Below are positions 51,701-60,089 of a stretch of 64,000 nt of DNA, one piece after another. A model generated the notes under the pieces. The model saw only the letters and a program-made list of their open reading frames with translations. It made no database searches and was not told the DNA's origin. The DNA lies in contig NZ_SJPQ01000001.1 in the NCBI RefSeq assembly GCF_007859945.1, forward strand, positions 1,054,001-1,118,000, given 5' to 3'. A program made the position numbers and the translations under genes. This DNA comes from Pseudobythopirellula maris (lineage in GTDB: Bacteria > Planctomycetota > Planctomycetia > Pirellulales > Lacipirellulaceae). Position 1 is the stretch's first letter, and every line of letters starts with the position of its first letter.

Positions 51701-53733
51701 ATCTCGGCCACGAGGCCGTCGCTGTTCGTGATGTCGGCGCCGACCGTGACGTCGCCCTCGACGACTGTCGACCCGCCGTCGCCGGTGATGGCGAAGGTCG
51801 TGCCATTCAGGTTCGTGATCGAGTTCGTGCCGTCGAAGCTGAAGTTGCCCGCCGAGGAGTTGATCGCCACACCGGTGGCCACGCCGCCCGTGGCGCCGCC
51901 CGTCAGCGTGCTGTTCGTCACGACCACGTTTGTGCTGATAGCGGGCCCGTCGATGTTCGTGAACGCCATGGCGCCCAGGCCGGTCGTCCCGCCGTCGTAC
52001 TCGTAGTTGTCGATCGTTGTGATCGTGTCGTCGTCGGTGTTGCGGATGTCCATGCCCACGCCGGCGCCGCCCGTGATCCCGACGTTCGAGATCGCGATGC
52101 TCTCGTTCCGCAGGATCGAGCCGCTCGTGTCGCCGTCCTCGTTGCCGTTGATGGCGATGCCGATTCCGCCGATGTCGCTCATCTGGATCTCGTCGAGCAG
52201 CACGTTGAACTCGATCGACTGGACCAACGAGTCGGGGTCGGTCCGCAGGAACGAGTTCAGGTCGATGCCGTTGCCGGTCGTGCTCGAAGCGACGAGGTTC
52301 CTGATGGTCGGGTCGCCGCCGCCGCCCGGGTAGGCGGCCGAGCCGACCGCGGTCGTGCCGCCGGTGATGTTGAAATTGTTGACCTCGTTGCCGTCGCCCA
52401 GCGTGATGGCGGTGATCGCCATGCCGGTGTTGTCGACGGTCGGCGCCGCGGTGGCGAAGGCGTTCGTGGCGGTCTCGGGCAAGGTGAAGGTCTCGCCATC
52501 GCCGTCGGTGATGGTGTGCTCCACGTTGGCCTGGACGCCGGCGAGGTTCGTGTAGAGGCCCTCGCCCAGCAGGCGTTGCCCCTCTTGCAGCGTGATCTGG
52601 TCGTTGGCGAAGGCCGAACCGGCGTGCGCCAGGATGATGTCGTCGGACATGCTGCCGGCGTCCGCCTCGGCGAGGCTGCCGTACGGGTTCTCGAACGTGC
52701 CGTCGCCGCCGGCGCCCGCCGTCGAGTCGACGTGGACGATGCGGAACTCCTCGTTGTCGGCGTTCATCAGCAAGCCTTCGACGGCCATGACCCTGTCTTG
52801 GGCCGTGGCCACGTAGTCGTTGCGGATGACCGGTTCGCGGAAGCGGTCCTCGAGCGTGCCGTTGGGCATGTTGTCGGTGCGGGTGCGTCCGATGAACCAG
52901 GTGAGGCTGAACACGGCGTTCGTGTCGAACTCGTCGTCGTTCGTCAGGGCCAGCTGCAACGCGAGGTCGGGCGTGGCGTAGCCGCGTAGGCCGATCTTGC
53001 CGCCCATCGCGTCGTAGTCGCCGCCCGAGAGCCCGTAGCCGCCGGCGAAGCCCCAAGCCTCGAGGTTGCCCACGCGGCGGGCGATCTCGAACTCGCCCAC
53101 GTTGAGCGCGGTGTCGCGGACGCCCATCGTCTCGATGCCGAGGAAGTTGCCCGAGTAGCTCAGCTCACCGGTGGGACTGAAGTCGCGGGTTTGGGTGCGA
53201 GGCCCGACCGGGATGTAGGCGTTTGCGCGGAAATCGAGCTTGTCGCCGAGCAGCTCGGCGGAGAGGCCGATCTGCGGGAAGAAGTTCGAGCCGCCGGTCG
53301 AGGAGCCGTCGGCCCAGATGCTCAGGCCGGCGATCTTGGCGTCGTCCGGGCTGTTGGGGAACATGGGGAGCGTCATCCAGCGGTAGCCGCCGCCGACGTT
53401 GTAACCGACCCGCGACTCGTCGTTGAGCGTCATCTGCCCGTCGAAGAACAGCATGCCGTCGCCGTACTCCCAGGTCCGCATCGTGCCGATGTCGAGGTTG
53501 CCGAGCTCCTGGGCGTAGCTCTGCGTGTTGTACCGGGCGCGGATGTGATCGCCGGTCGAGGGCACGTACGTCATCCCCGACGAGCTGTAACCGCTCGGGC
53601 CGCCGACCACGGCGCCGCTGGCCATCGGGGCGTCTTGCGCCGACGCCGCGGTCGCCAAGGCGATCGTAGCGAGGCAAGCGAAAAGGCGGAGGCTCACGGC
53701 ATGTGGGCGACGTGTACGGACGAGATCGGTCAT
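48727..53733 (-). CDS. Inverse-autotransporter-like giant surface protein
   Basis: This ~1,668-residue protein has a signal peptide (LFACLATIALATAASAQ). An N-terminal beta-barrel-like domain (about residues 30-310) resembles the inverse autotransporter barrel of intimin/invasin: RVGYNVGGGYRWM, GLSAELLGDKLDFRANAYIP, LEAWGFAGGYGLSGGDY. A junction (VDSTAGAGGDGTFENPYGSL) leads into ~1,300 residues of Ser/Thr/Gly/Asn-rich parallel-beta-like repeats (ITNSTLTAG, GDLTNTVN types). Cysteine is absent or nearly so. I infer a type Ve-like secreted passenger or adhesin. Start ATG 53733. A strong terminator follows. Confidence 0.85.
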   Translation of the reverse strand: MTDLVRTRRPHAVSLRLFACLATIALATAASAQDAPMASGAVVGGPSGYSSSGMTYVPSTGDHIRARYNTQSYAQELGNLDIGTMRTWEYGDGMLFFDGQMTLNDESRVGYNVGGGYRWMTLPMFPNSPDDAKIAGLSIWADGSSTGGSNFFPQIGLSAELLGDKLDFRANAYIPVGPRTQTRDFSPTGELSYSGNFLGIETMGVRDTALNVGEFEIARRVGNLEAWGFAGGYGLSGGDYDAMGGKIGLRGYATPDLALQLALTNDDEFDTNAVFSLTWFIGRTRTDNMPNGTLEDRFREPVIRNDYVATAQDRVMAVEGLLMNADNEEFRIVHVDSTAGAGGDGTFENPYGSLAEADAGSMSDDIILAHAGSAFANDQITLQEGQRLLGEGLYTNLAGVQANVEHTITDGDGETFTLPETATNAFATAAPTVDNTGMAITAITLGDGNEVNNFNITGGTTAVGSAAYPGGGGDPTIRNLVASSTTGNGIDLNSFLRTDPDSLVQSIEFNVLLDEIQMSDIGGIGIAINGNEDGDTSGSILRNESIAISNVGITGGAGVGMDIRNTDDDTITTIDNYEYDGGTTGLGAMAFTNIDGPAISTNVVVTNSTLTGGATGGVATGVAINSSAGNFSFDGTNSITNLNGTTFAITGDGGSTVVEGDVTVGADITNSDGLVAEISDLNSGTTDISFTGDIVSDNGGEGISVHTNRNASVAFSGDVSLGATTQLTGVGVDLDDNGAAANADAASVNFTGGLAIRTNGATGFQATGGGTVGVAGDANTINSATGIGLDLGGAAVNDAVAIDATNGLNFDSVSANNAANGIRLRNVTGGAIAIGADDATGAEGGTIGSTTGAGVLAHNVADATFNGVTVTSSATNAFEVTSDNTDAMAVTINDSTVNSATGAGLRIDGTAANADNMTIAATNLSIGPAAPGPANGVSIANFGSSSTADFNNVDIANTTGDSLVITDNEGDIDFDSDSSITNTAAGARVVNITDQAGGTINIVASVDDTTGTGAGINVSGGTGGTTIFRGATTLTTTAATPAVNLNNTGPHSTQFLMDSTSPLEIDSTNGVGFMSQGTGSVVVAGEANTITSANAAALSMTDSAVGSGGVNFFTVDSTGAANGVVINGTTGTEAIALGNDTTASTLSSTAAAISVTNASNVDLLNFDASTTGATAIAVTGGADSSNVELTAVRTGAGEDMTVTHAGAGALTVTVNDEDTAGDSTIENDLVVSRTGTGNLTVNLDDVNVNGEVTNTLSGAGDYTLNTGGSTAIVGDVTTTYSGGGAGDVTLAIDDTTIGGNLTSSHDGSGDLTHLITGATTTITGNFDAEHTGTGDLTNTVNAATISGTYTAEQSGAGGGDVSNLLTNANINGAFSTSVSNAASTGALTTTSTGTDFGAAYSTTQSGNGGHTSSLTGGTVVGNQTAAHTGGALTYTLNNVTSSGSLTMTRSGNGASNVQLVNGSLAMNVDIDAVGSGQFDFLADNIDIGDNALATTALDISLAGTLDENDISITNSTLTAGDASALNLAFAGSNQDVRFELSNTDVTRNAGAAGDIGVIATSSTARLDATVIGSNVFSGVGAAAFQIANNSAGSEIMLNLDGASASGTGTIDLVNTSATPADFSILAEDDAGVDVNNRNNGDVTFEGAFPGNVADFLLDPDLDVTAPQN

Positions 53734-53986
53734 AGGTGAGGGTACCCCGAGGCCGAACGAAGGAGACGCGCCGCGCACACGGGGTGCGGGGCGGCTCTGA
53801 TCGGCTCGATCGATTCGCTTGAGTTGAAATGGGTCTGCGTAGAAGACCGCCCCGGCGCTCACCGAGGCGGCGGGAGAATAGGGGGCGCGTCAGACCGCCG
53901 CAACCCCGGTTTCCCCGGCGTTTGTAGGGATTACAAAAGAATCTCCGGACCGCACCCGCGGCCCGCAACGCCTTTGAAAAATTGAC

Positions 53987-54844
53987 TCAACCGCCGCCGG
54001 CAACGACGCGGTTGAAGTGCAGGCTCACCTCGCGCTCGACCACACGCCGCACGCCCTCGACCAGGCAGCTCGGCTCGTTGTCTTCTTGGCCGCGACGGAC
54101 GATCTCGTCGAGCGGCACGCCCGGCGCCACGGTGAACGCCTGCTGGTTGATGATCTGGTTGCCCGCGTCGAGCTCCGGCACGATGAAATGGCACGTCGCC
54201 CCGTAGGTGAGCATGCGGTTCTGGTGCGCGTCGTGGTAAGGACGGATGCCGGGGAAGCTCGGCAGCAGCCCGTGGTGCAGGTTGATGATGCGGCCGCCGG
54301 CGTAGCTCCAGCAGCTTGCGGCGGGCAACACGCGCATGTAGCGCGCCAGCACGATGTAATCCACACCGAGCTCATCGCAGATCTCGAGCAGCTTGCCGTC
54401 GTCCGGGTCGCCGCTCGCGTCGCCGATCTGCCGCCACGGCACGTCGAACTGCTCGGCCACGCCGCGCAGCTTGCTGCGGTTGCTGATCATCACGGCGGGT
54501 TCCGCCTTGATGTGCCCGTCGCGGATCGCCCGCAGCACGGCGAGCGGCGTCTCCGGGCGGTAGGTCACACAGATCGCGAGCCGGGGCTTGCGGCCCGTGA
54601 TGTCGGGGGTCCAGGTCCTCACCGACAGGCCGGTGTCGTGGCCGACGCGGTCCATCGCCTCGCGGACGACGTCGAGCTTGCCGGGATCGATCTCCACGCG
54701 CGTGAGCATCGAGAACACCGACTCCGCGTCGTGGTCGTACATCTGGATCTCGGCGATGTTGGCGCCGAGACTCGTGACCGAGTGCACGATCGGGTCCGCC
54801 AAACCTCGGTTGTCGGGTCCAACGGCGGTGATGACGATCTGCAT
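53987..54844 (-). CDS. purU: Formyltetrahydrofolate deformylase
   Basis: This 285-residue enzyme hydrolyses 10-formyl-THF to formate and THF, balancing one-carbon pools. An N-terminal ACT domain (VITAVGPDNRGLADPIVHSV) is followed by the formyltransferase fold. Catalytic Asn188 and His190 (NLHH) and Asp226 (PELDAGNQ) are spaced as in GART/PurU, and VLARYMRVL is PurU-specific. ATG at 54844. The alternative, a PurN-like transformylase, lacks the ACT domain. Confidence 0.93.
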   Translation of the reverse strand: MQIVITAVGPDNRGLADPIVHSVTSLGANIAEIQMYDHDAESVFSMLTRVEIDPGKLDVVREAMDRVGHDTGLSVRTWTPDITGRKPRLAICVTYRPETPLAVLRAIRDGHIKAEPAVMISNRSKLRGVAEQFDVPWRQIGDASGDPDDGKLLEICDELGVDYIVLARYMRVLPAASCWSYAGGRIINLHHGLLPSFPGIRPYHDAHQNRMLTYGATCHFIVPELDAGNQIINQQAFTVAPGVPLDEIVRRGQEDNEPSCLVEGVRRVVEREVSLHFNRVVAGGG

Positions 54845-54978
54845 GGGTCGCACGTGAAGGATCAGAGGATCGAGGGGCAAAGCCGCGCGGCGGACGCGAG
54901 AGGCCGTTCAGGCGCCAGAGATAGAGATATCGAATCTATCCCGGGGCCTGAGGAATCGCCAGACTCCGCGGCGGGCGC

Positions 54979-55875
54979 TTAGACCGAGGCCATGTCGAGC
55001 GCTTTCTCGACGGTCGGCTCGGCCTCGGACCAGAGATCGCGGAGCGAGTCGCGGTCTAGGCCGAACCGCTGGAGGTGCTGCGCGTCGGGCGGCGGCAGGC
55101 GGCGATTGGCGATCGAGCCCACACCGAGCCGTGTCGCCAAGTAGTTCGCCAAAGAGATCGTGTCGAGTAACCCGGGGCGCCCGCCGGAGTTGCTGGGCGG
55201 CTGGTGATGGGCGTCGATCGAGTGGACCAACCTGTCGGGGAAGCGGGCGCACCGCGTTAGGTGGGCGCCGAGCTGGGCGTGGTCAAAACCGAGCACGGAC
55301 TGCTCCGCCACGGTGAGCTCTGTGCCGTTCTGCAGTTCGATGAAGACCAGCTCGGTTTCGTTGATGAGGTGTTGGTTCATCACGATCAATCCGATGTCGT
55401 GCAGCAGCCCGGCGAGGAACGCCTCTTCCGGGTCCGCCGTTTGGCATTGCTTGGCGACCGTTTGGCTCAAGGCGGCCACGCAGACCGAGTGCTTCCACAG
55501 CTGGTGCTGGTCGAGGGGCCCGGTCTTGGCGGACTTGCCGAGCACGCTTTTCATCGAGGCGGTGACCGCCAGGTTGCAGACCCGGTCGGAGCCCAGCAGG
55601 GTGACGGCGCCCTTGAGTTCGGCCACACCACGACGCAGGCCGCAGTGGGCCGAGTTGGCCAATCGCAAGACGCTGGTGCAAATGGCGGCGTCCCATTCGA
55701 TCGCCTCGATCAGGTCGTCGGCGCACGAATCGTCGTTGGCGACGATCTCGAGCACCCGGTGCGCGACCCCGGGCAACGGCGCCAGCTTGCCGAGCTTCTC
55801 GAAGAGAGGTTCGAATTTCGGCGCCACGGGCCTTGCGGCTGGCGCCGTGGGAGACTGCGTGGCGGCTTCGAGCAT
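54979..55875 (-). CDS. HDOD domain signalling protein
   Basis: This 298-residue protein is an HDOD domain throughout: LPGVAHRVLEIVANDDSCAD, TSVLRLANSAHCGL, VTLLGSDRVCNLAV, and an HD-like FLAGLLHDIGLIVMN. HDOD domains are degenerate HD phosphohydrolases used as protein scaffolds in signalling and motility. No GGDEF, EAL or receiver domain is attached. It is divergent from the AAA ATPase gene over about 340 bases. Confidence 0.88.
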   Translation of the reverse strand: MLEAATQSPTAPAARPVAPKFEPLFEKLGKLAPLPGVAHRVLEIVANDDSCADDLIEAIEWDAAICTSVLRLANSAHCGLRRGVAELKGAVTLLGSDRVCNLAVTASMKSVLGKSAKTGPLDQHQLWKHSVCVAALSQTVAKQCQTADPEEAFLAGLLHDIGLIVMNQHLINETELVFIELQNGTELTVAEQSVLGFDHAQLGAHLTRCARFPDRLVHSIDAHHQPPSNSGGRPGLLDTISLANYLATRLGVGSIANRRLPPPDAQHLQRFGLDRDSLRDLWSEAEPTVEKALDMASV

Positions 55876-56212
55876 ATTGATAGGGGGGGACGTCTAACGG
55901 GAAAGGTTGTTCTTTGAGACTATTCTCGACGGACTACAGGACAAGCATGTCACACACTCGCCGAGCAGGGCCCGAGAAGCAGCAAACCAACATCTGTTTT
56001 TTCGTATCCCCGCGAGTAGCGGCCGTAGCCAGCCGTCGTCGGCCTCGCCACCCGCACAACCGGTACGACGCGTCGGCGGGCGGATTCGACCCGGGCAAAC
56101 CAACGCACGGCTCCCCGCCGGGGGCGACCTAAGCTTAACCGTGGGCTGCGCCGAGCGGCTCGCCACGCCGCACGAGCCCACGCCTTCACGATCTCACGCC
56201 CCGCGAGCGCCC
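55876..56212. other. Divergent intergenic region between the HDOD and AAA ATPase genes
   Basis: In 337 bases I see no credible gene. A frame open on the plus strand through this region encodes only low-complexity residues and is unlikely to be translated. Promoters for both genes are expected but not evident. Confidence 0.4.
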
Positions 56213-57769
56213 ATGTCTTTTCCAGCACGCACCGCCACGGACAACGACACGGTGATCATGGACGCCGCCGACCGGCAGGCGGGAGAAGGGCCACCGGGCG
56301 ACGGCCGTCTCGAGGCCTTGCTCGACCGCATCCACCAGCTCACCAGCAACTCGGAGATGGAAGGCATCTCCCCCGCCGGCCCAGCGGCCCCCCCCGCCGG
56401 AGAGCCCAGCCCGCAGCCCGCCCCCCAACAACCGCCCGCGGCCACAGCACAACCGGAAGCCATGAAAGCAGCCGCAACGCAAGACGCCGACGCCGTTGTC
56501 GGCGGAGGCGAGACGTGGTTTCCGGTCGAGCCCAACTCGTTCCGCGAGGCGGGCGTCAGCGAGAGCGAGGTGCAGGCGCTGGTGCTCAAGTACCTCGGCG
56601 CCCGCGCCGAGGCCTCGGGCCGCGACCTCTGCGATCAAGTCAAAATGCCCTTCCGCCTCATCGACCCGATGATGCAGGGCATGAAAGACGACCAGCTCGT
56701 GGCGCACAAGAACGCCGCGGTGATGAACGACTACGTTTACACCCTCACCGGCAAGGGCCGCGATCTCGCCAAGAAGTACTCCGAGCACTGCACCTACTTC
56801 GGCTCGGCCCCGGTGCCGCTGAAGGAATACGTCGACAGCGTCAGCAAGCAAACGATCGCCGACCAGCACCCCACCGAGGAGGACCTGCACCGCGCGTTCG
56901 ACGACCTGCTGATCGACAAGAAGATGCTCATGCGGCTCGGCCCGGCGATCAACTCCGGTCGCGGGCTTTTCCTGTTCGGCGCGCCGGGCAACGGCAAGAC
57001 GAGCATCGCCGAGCGGGTGACCAAGGCCTTCGGCGAGTTCATTTGGATACCACGCGCGATCGGCATCGACGGCGAGATCATGCGGTTGTTCGACCCCAGC
57101 ATGCACGAGGAGGCGCCCCCCACCGCTTCGGAGGGCTTGATCGACGACCGCAAGATCGACCACCGCTGGGTCCGCATCCTGCGCCCCACGATCGTCGTGG
57201 GCGGCGAGCTCACGATGGACTCGCTCGAGGTGACGCTCAACACCGTGACCAATGTCTCCGAGTCGCCCGTGCAGATGAAGAGCAACTGCGGCACGCTCGT
57301 GATCGACGACTTCGGACGCCAGCGGATGACGACCGACGAGTTGCTCAACCGCTGGATCGTGCCGCTGGAGAAGCGCTACGACTTCCTCAACCTGTCGAGC
57401 GGCAAGAAGATCCAGGTGCCGTTCGACCAGCTGATCATCTTCTCGACGAACCTCGAGCCGAAGGACCTGGTCGACGACGCGTTCCTGCGACGCATCCCCT
57501 ACAAGATCGAGGTGGTCGACCCCGAGGAGAGCGCCTTCCGCGAGCTGCTGAAGATCATGGCCCGCATCTTGAAGGTCGAGTACAACCAGGAGGCGGTCGA
57601 CTACGTGATCCAGACACACTACCTGGCTGTGAACCGGCCGATGCGTTGCTGCCAGCCGCGCGACTTGTTGTTGCAGATCCGCAACTACTGCCACTACGTG
57701 AAGCAGCCGCCGGTGATGTCGCGCGAGAACTTCGACTTCGCGGTCGAGAACTACTTCGCGGTGATGTAG
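56213..57769 (+). CDS. AAA family ATPase with winged-helix-like N-terminal region
   Basis: This 518-residue protein has a disordered Pro/Ala-rich N-terminus (~100 residues). A helical segment follows that may be a winged helix ([37 protein letters not shown]). The AAA ATPase domain has Walker [10 protein letters not shown] (~256-264), Walker [15 protein letters not shown] (~360) and the sensor segment [11 protein letters not shown] recognise it as a recurrent bacterial predicted ATPase but cannot assign a role. ATG at 56213. Confidence 0.85.
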   Translation: MSFPARTATDNDTVIMDAADRQAGEGPPGDGRLEALLDRIHQLTSNSEMEGISPAGPAAPPAGEPSPQPAPQQPPAATAQPEAMKAAATQDADAVVGGGETWFPVEPNSFREAGVSESEVQALVLKYLGARAEASGRDLCDQVKMPFRLIDPMMQGMKDDQLVAHKNAAVMNDYVYTLTGKGRDLAKKYSEHCTYFGSAPVPLKEYVDSVSKQTIADQHPTEEDLHRAFDDLLIDKKMLMRLGPAINSGRGLFLFGAPGNGKTSIAERVTKAFGEFIWIPRAIGIDGEIMRLFDPSMHEEAPPTASEGLIDDRKIDHRWVRILRPTIVVGGELTMDSLEVTLNTVTNVSESPVQMKSNCGTLVIDDFGRQRMTTDELLNRWIVPLEKRYDFLNLSSGKKIQVPFDQLIIFSTNLEPKDLVDDAFLRRIPYKIEVVDPEESAFRELLKIMARILKVEYNQEAVDYVIQTHYLAVNRPMRCCQPRDLLLQIRNYCHYVKQPPVMSRENFDFAVENYFAVM

Positions 57770-57780
57770 TCAGACATATG

Positions 57781-57801
57781 CCCTCCCACTGTGGGGGAGG
57801 G
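57781..57801. repeat. GC-rich hairpin between convergent genes
   Basis: A 7-bp stem is formed by ccctccc and gggaggg-type arms around actgtg, between the AAA ATPase and dcd stops. There is no T tract, so termination is uncertain. It is similar to the word at 23611. Confidence 0.6.
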
Positions 57802-57814
57802 AGACAAACCGCGT

Positions 57815-58396
57815 TCACGTCGTCGCGCGCGGCCGCTCGATGCCGAAGTTGAGCGGCAACTGGGGGTCGCCTTCTTGCTCGGGGCGGATCTCTTCGAACA
57901 GCAGGCTCGGCTGGATGTCGCGGTTGTGCTGGTACTTGCTGGCGTACTCGGTGATCTCGCCCTTGATCTCGTGGTAGAAGATCTGGCAGATCGGCACGCC
58001 GGGGTAGATCCGCACCGGCTGGACGGCGAACATCTCGAGTGTCCAAAAGCCGCTGAAGCCCACATCGCCAAAGCCCGCCGTCACGTGGACGAAGAGCCCC
58101 AGCCGGCCGACCGACGAACGCCCTTCGATCTGCGGCACGAGGTTGTGCGTGGTGGTCCGCTCCACGGTGCGGCCCAGGTAGAGTTGGTTCGGGCCGAGCA
58201 CCAATCCCTCCTCGGGGATCTCGACCCGCCGCACTCGGTTGGCCTTGGCCATGTCCAGGACCAGCTCCTCGTAGACCATCAGCTCGTTGTGGAGCGTCAA
58301 GTTGTAGCTGTTCGGGTTGAGTCGCTCCTCGGCGTAGGGCTCGATGACGATGTCGCCGCCCATGCGACCGCGGATTTCTTGGCCCGATAAGATCAT
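57815..58396 (-). CDS. dcd: dCTP deaminase
   Basis: This 193-residue homotrimeric enzyme deaminates dCTP to dUTP for dTMP synthesis. The active-site motif QIEGRSSVGRLGL (Ser94, Ser95, Arg98) and catalytic Glu121 (FWTLEMF) are present, as is LNPNSYNLTLHN near the N-terminus. The bifunctional deaminase-dUTPase variant is not clearly indicated. It is separated from nth by a nested palindrome. Confidence 0.94.
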   Translation of the reverse strand: MILSGQEIRGRMGGDIVIEPYAEERLNPNSYNLTLHNELMVYEELVLDMAKANRVRRVEIPEEGLVLGPNQLYLGRTVERTTTHNLVPQIEGRSSVGRLGLFVHVTAGFGDVGFSGFWTLEMFAVQPVRIYPGVPICQIFYHEIKGEITEYASKYQHNRDIQPSLLFEEIRPEQEGDPQLPLNFGIERPRATT

Positions 58397-58428
58397 GGCG
58401 TGTGCCGTTGGTGAGTTGTCAGGATAGA

Positions 58429-58564
58429 AACCGCCGAGTCGCTAAGAACGCCAAGAAGCTATTGTTGGACAGGATCGACGGGATGAGGCTCTTGCTGGAA
58501 TCATGCCCATCCCGTTGATCCTGTCCAATTCTTCTTCCTTGGCGTCCTTGGGGACTTGGCGGTT
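58429..58564. repeat. Nested inverted repeat between dcd and nth (AACCGCC outer, GACAGGAT inner)
   Basis: Outer arms 58429-58455 (aaccgccgagtcgctaagaa...) and 58538-58564 match at 23 of 27 positions. Inner arms 58465-58485 (ttggacaggatcgacgggat...) and 58508-58528 match at 20 of 21. This copy has the best-preserved long inner arm in the window. Confidence 0.95.
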
Positions 58565-58571
58565 CCCAATT

Positions 58572-59228
58572 TCAAACGCCGATCTGGGGGCAGAACTTCC
58601 GCATCGAGCACTCGTCGCACTTCGGGCGGCGGGCGTCGCAAATCTGACGTCCGTGGTAGATCATTCGGTGCGAAAAGTCGACCCACTCTTTGCGCGGGAG
58701 AATCTCCATTAAGCCGCGCTCGACCTTCACCGGGTCTTTTTCGGCCGTCAGACCGGTCCGACGGCTGAGGCGGCCGACGTGCGTGTCGACCACCACGCCC
58801 GTGGCCAAGCCGAACGCCGTGCCTAGCACCACGTTCGCCGTCTTGCGGCCGACCCCAGCCAGGCCGACCAAGGTGTCCATGTCTTGGGGGACCTCGCCGC
58901 CGTGCTTCTCGACGAGTTCGATGCAGCACGCCTTGATGTTCTTCGCCTTGTTGCGGAAGAAACCGGTGCTCTTCACAAACCCCTCGAGCCGGGCGATCGG
59001 CAGCTTGGCAAGGTCGGCCGGCGTGGGGTGCTTGGCGAACAGCTCCTTGGTGACGATGTTCACCCGGGCGTCGGTGCACTGGGCCGAGAGGATCGTGGCC
59101 ACCAGCAATTGCTCGGGCGAGTCGTGCGCCAACGCACACTCGACCTCGGGGTAATCCGCCTTGAGCCGCCGCAGCACGCGCTTCGACTGCGCTTTGCGCT
59201 CGGCGAGATCGGCAAGGGGTTTGGCCAC
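58572..59228 (-). CDS. nth: Endonuclease III
   Basis: This 218-residue base-excision glycosylase/AP lyase removes oxidised pyrimidines. The helix-hairpin-helix is LVGLAGVGRKTANVVLG with catalytic Lys129, followed by catalytic Asp148 in VDTHVGRLS. The iron-sulfur cluster Cys residues are 197, 204, 207 and 213. Start ATG at 59228. Inverted repeats lie on both sides. Confidence 0.95.
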   Translation of the reverse strand: MAKPLADLAERKAQSKRVLRRLKADYPEVECALAHDSPEQLLVATILSAQCTDARVNIVTKELFAKHPTPADLAKLPIARLEGFVKSTGFFRNKAKNIKACCIELVEKHGGEVPQDMDTLVGLAGVGRKTANVVLGTAFGLATGVVVDTHVGRLSRRTGLTAEKDPVKVERGLMEILPRKEWVDFSHRMIYHGRQICDARRPKCDECSMRKFCPQIGV

Positions 59229-59249
59229 GCGGCTGGTGCTTCGTTAAGG

Positions 59250-59370
59250 AACCGCCAAGACGCCAAAAACGCCAAGACGCGCCAATAAATCAAGAGGATG
59301 CAAGAGGGGTCGGAGGCCCCTCCAGCGGTAGTGGCGGTTCAGGCTTGGAGCTCTTGGCGACTTGGCGGTT
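59250..59370. repeat. Inverted repeat between nth and greA (AACCGCCAAG outer word)
   Basis: Arms 59250-59276 (aaccgccaagacgccaaaaa...) and 59344-59370 match at 22 of 27. The inner GACAGGAT word is missing here and is replaced by a short gaggggtcgg-type hairpin near 59303. It fills most of the gap. Confidence 0.9.
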
Positions 59371-59378
59371 CAACCTCG

Positions 59379-59858
59379 TCAGTCCTCGAAAGAGATCTCG
59401 AGGATCTCAAACTTGTTCACGCCGGCCGGCACCTCGATCTCGGCCACCTCGCCCACCTTCTTGCCGACGAGCCCCTTCGCGAGCGGGCTCGTGATGTTGA
59501 TCTTGCCCTCGTCGAAATCCTCCTCGCCGGCGCCGACCATCGTGAACTCTTCGGTGTCGCCGAAGTCGAGGTCCTTCACCTTCACCGTGCAGCCGAACAC
59601 GACCTCGTCCTTGGGCAGTTTGGACATGTCGACAATCGACGCGCGGGAGAGCTTGTCTTTGAGCAGGTTGATCTTCGCCTGCAGCATGCCCTGCGACTCG
59701 CGGGCGCCGTGGTACTCGGTGTTCTCTTTGAGGTCCCCCTCGGCGCGGGCCTCGGCGATGCGAATCGCGACCGCGGGCATCTTCACGTCTTCCAGCTCTT
59801 CGAGCTCGGCCTTCAGTTTGTCGTACCCGGTGCGGGTCATCGGGAGCATGTCGCTCAT
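59379..59858 (-). CDS. greA: Transcription elongation factor GreA
   Basis: This 159-residue factor rescues backtracked RNA polymerase by stimulating transcript cleavage. The N-terminal coiled coil ends in the acidic tip [17 protein letters not shown], and the C-terminal FKBP-like domain ends with [20 protein letters not shown]. Standard size; ATG at 59858. An in-frame ATG at 59843 (residue 6) is possible. Confidence 0.95.
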   Translation of the reverse strand: MSDMLPMTRTGYDKLKAELEELEDVKMPAVAIRIAEARAEGDLKENTEYHGARESQGMLQAKINLLKDKLSRASIVDMSKLPKDEVVFGCTVKVKDLDFGDTEEFTMVGAGEEDFDEGKINITSPLAKGLVGKKVGEVAEIEVPAGVNKFEILEISFED

Positions 59859-59911
59859 GGTCGTGCCGTGATCGGTTCGCGGTGGGCTTCGTCGGGAAGA
59901 AGCGGTTGGGC

Positions 59912-59952
59912 AAAAAAAGAAGCAGGACCCCCTGGCGTCCGGAGGGTCCCGC
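59912..59952 (-). terminator. Rho-independent terminator downstream of the zinc-ribbon gene
   Basis: On the minus strand a GGACCC...GGGTCC stem is followed by seven T (59912-59918). It lies between the zinc-ribbon gene (stop 60090) and greA, so greA probably has its own promoter. Confidence 0.8.
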
Positions 59953-60089
59953 TCGTGTTACGAAAGGAGATTGTCGCGATTCGGCGTAGCGATGTAAAGA
60001 GCCAAGCGTTGGCTAAAGCGTGTGCAATTAAAATGCCGGCGGATGGGGGATTCCCCCCTCCCCCCTGGCCCCTGGGATCGAGGCCCCGC

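Noticed and set aside
55907-56212. A 102-residue N-terminal extension of the AAA ATPase
   Set aside because: The upstream portion is low-complexity and lies in a divergent promoter region; the ATG at 56213 is a natural start.
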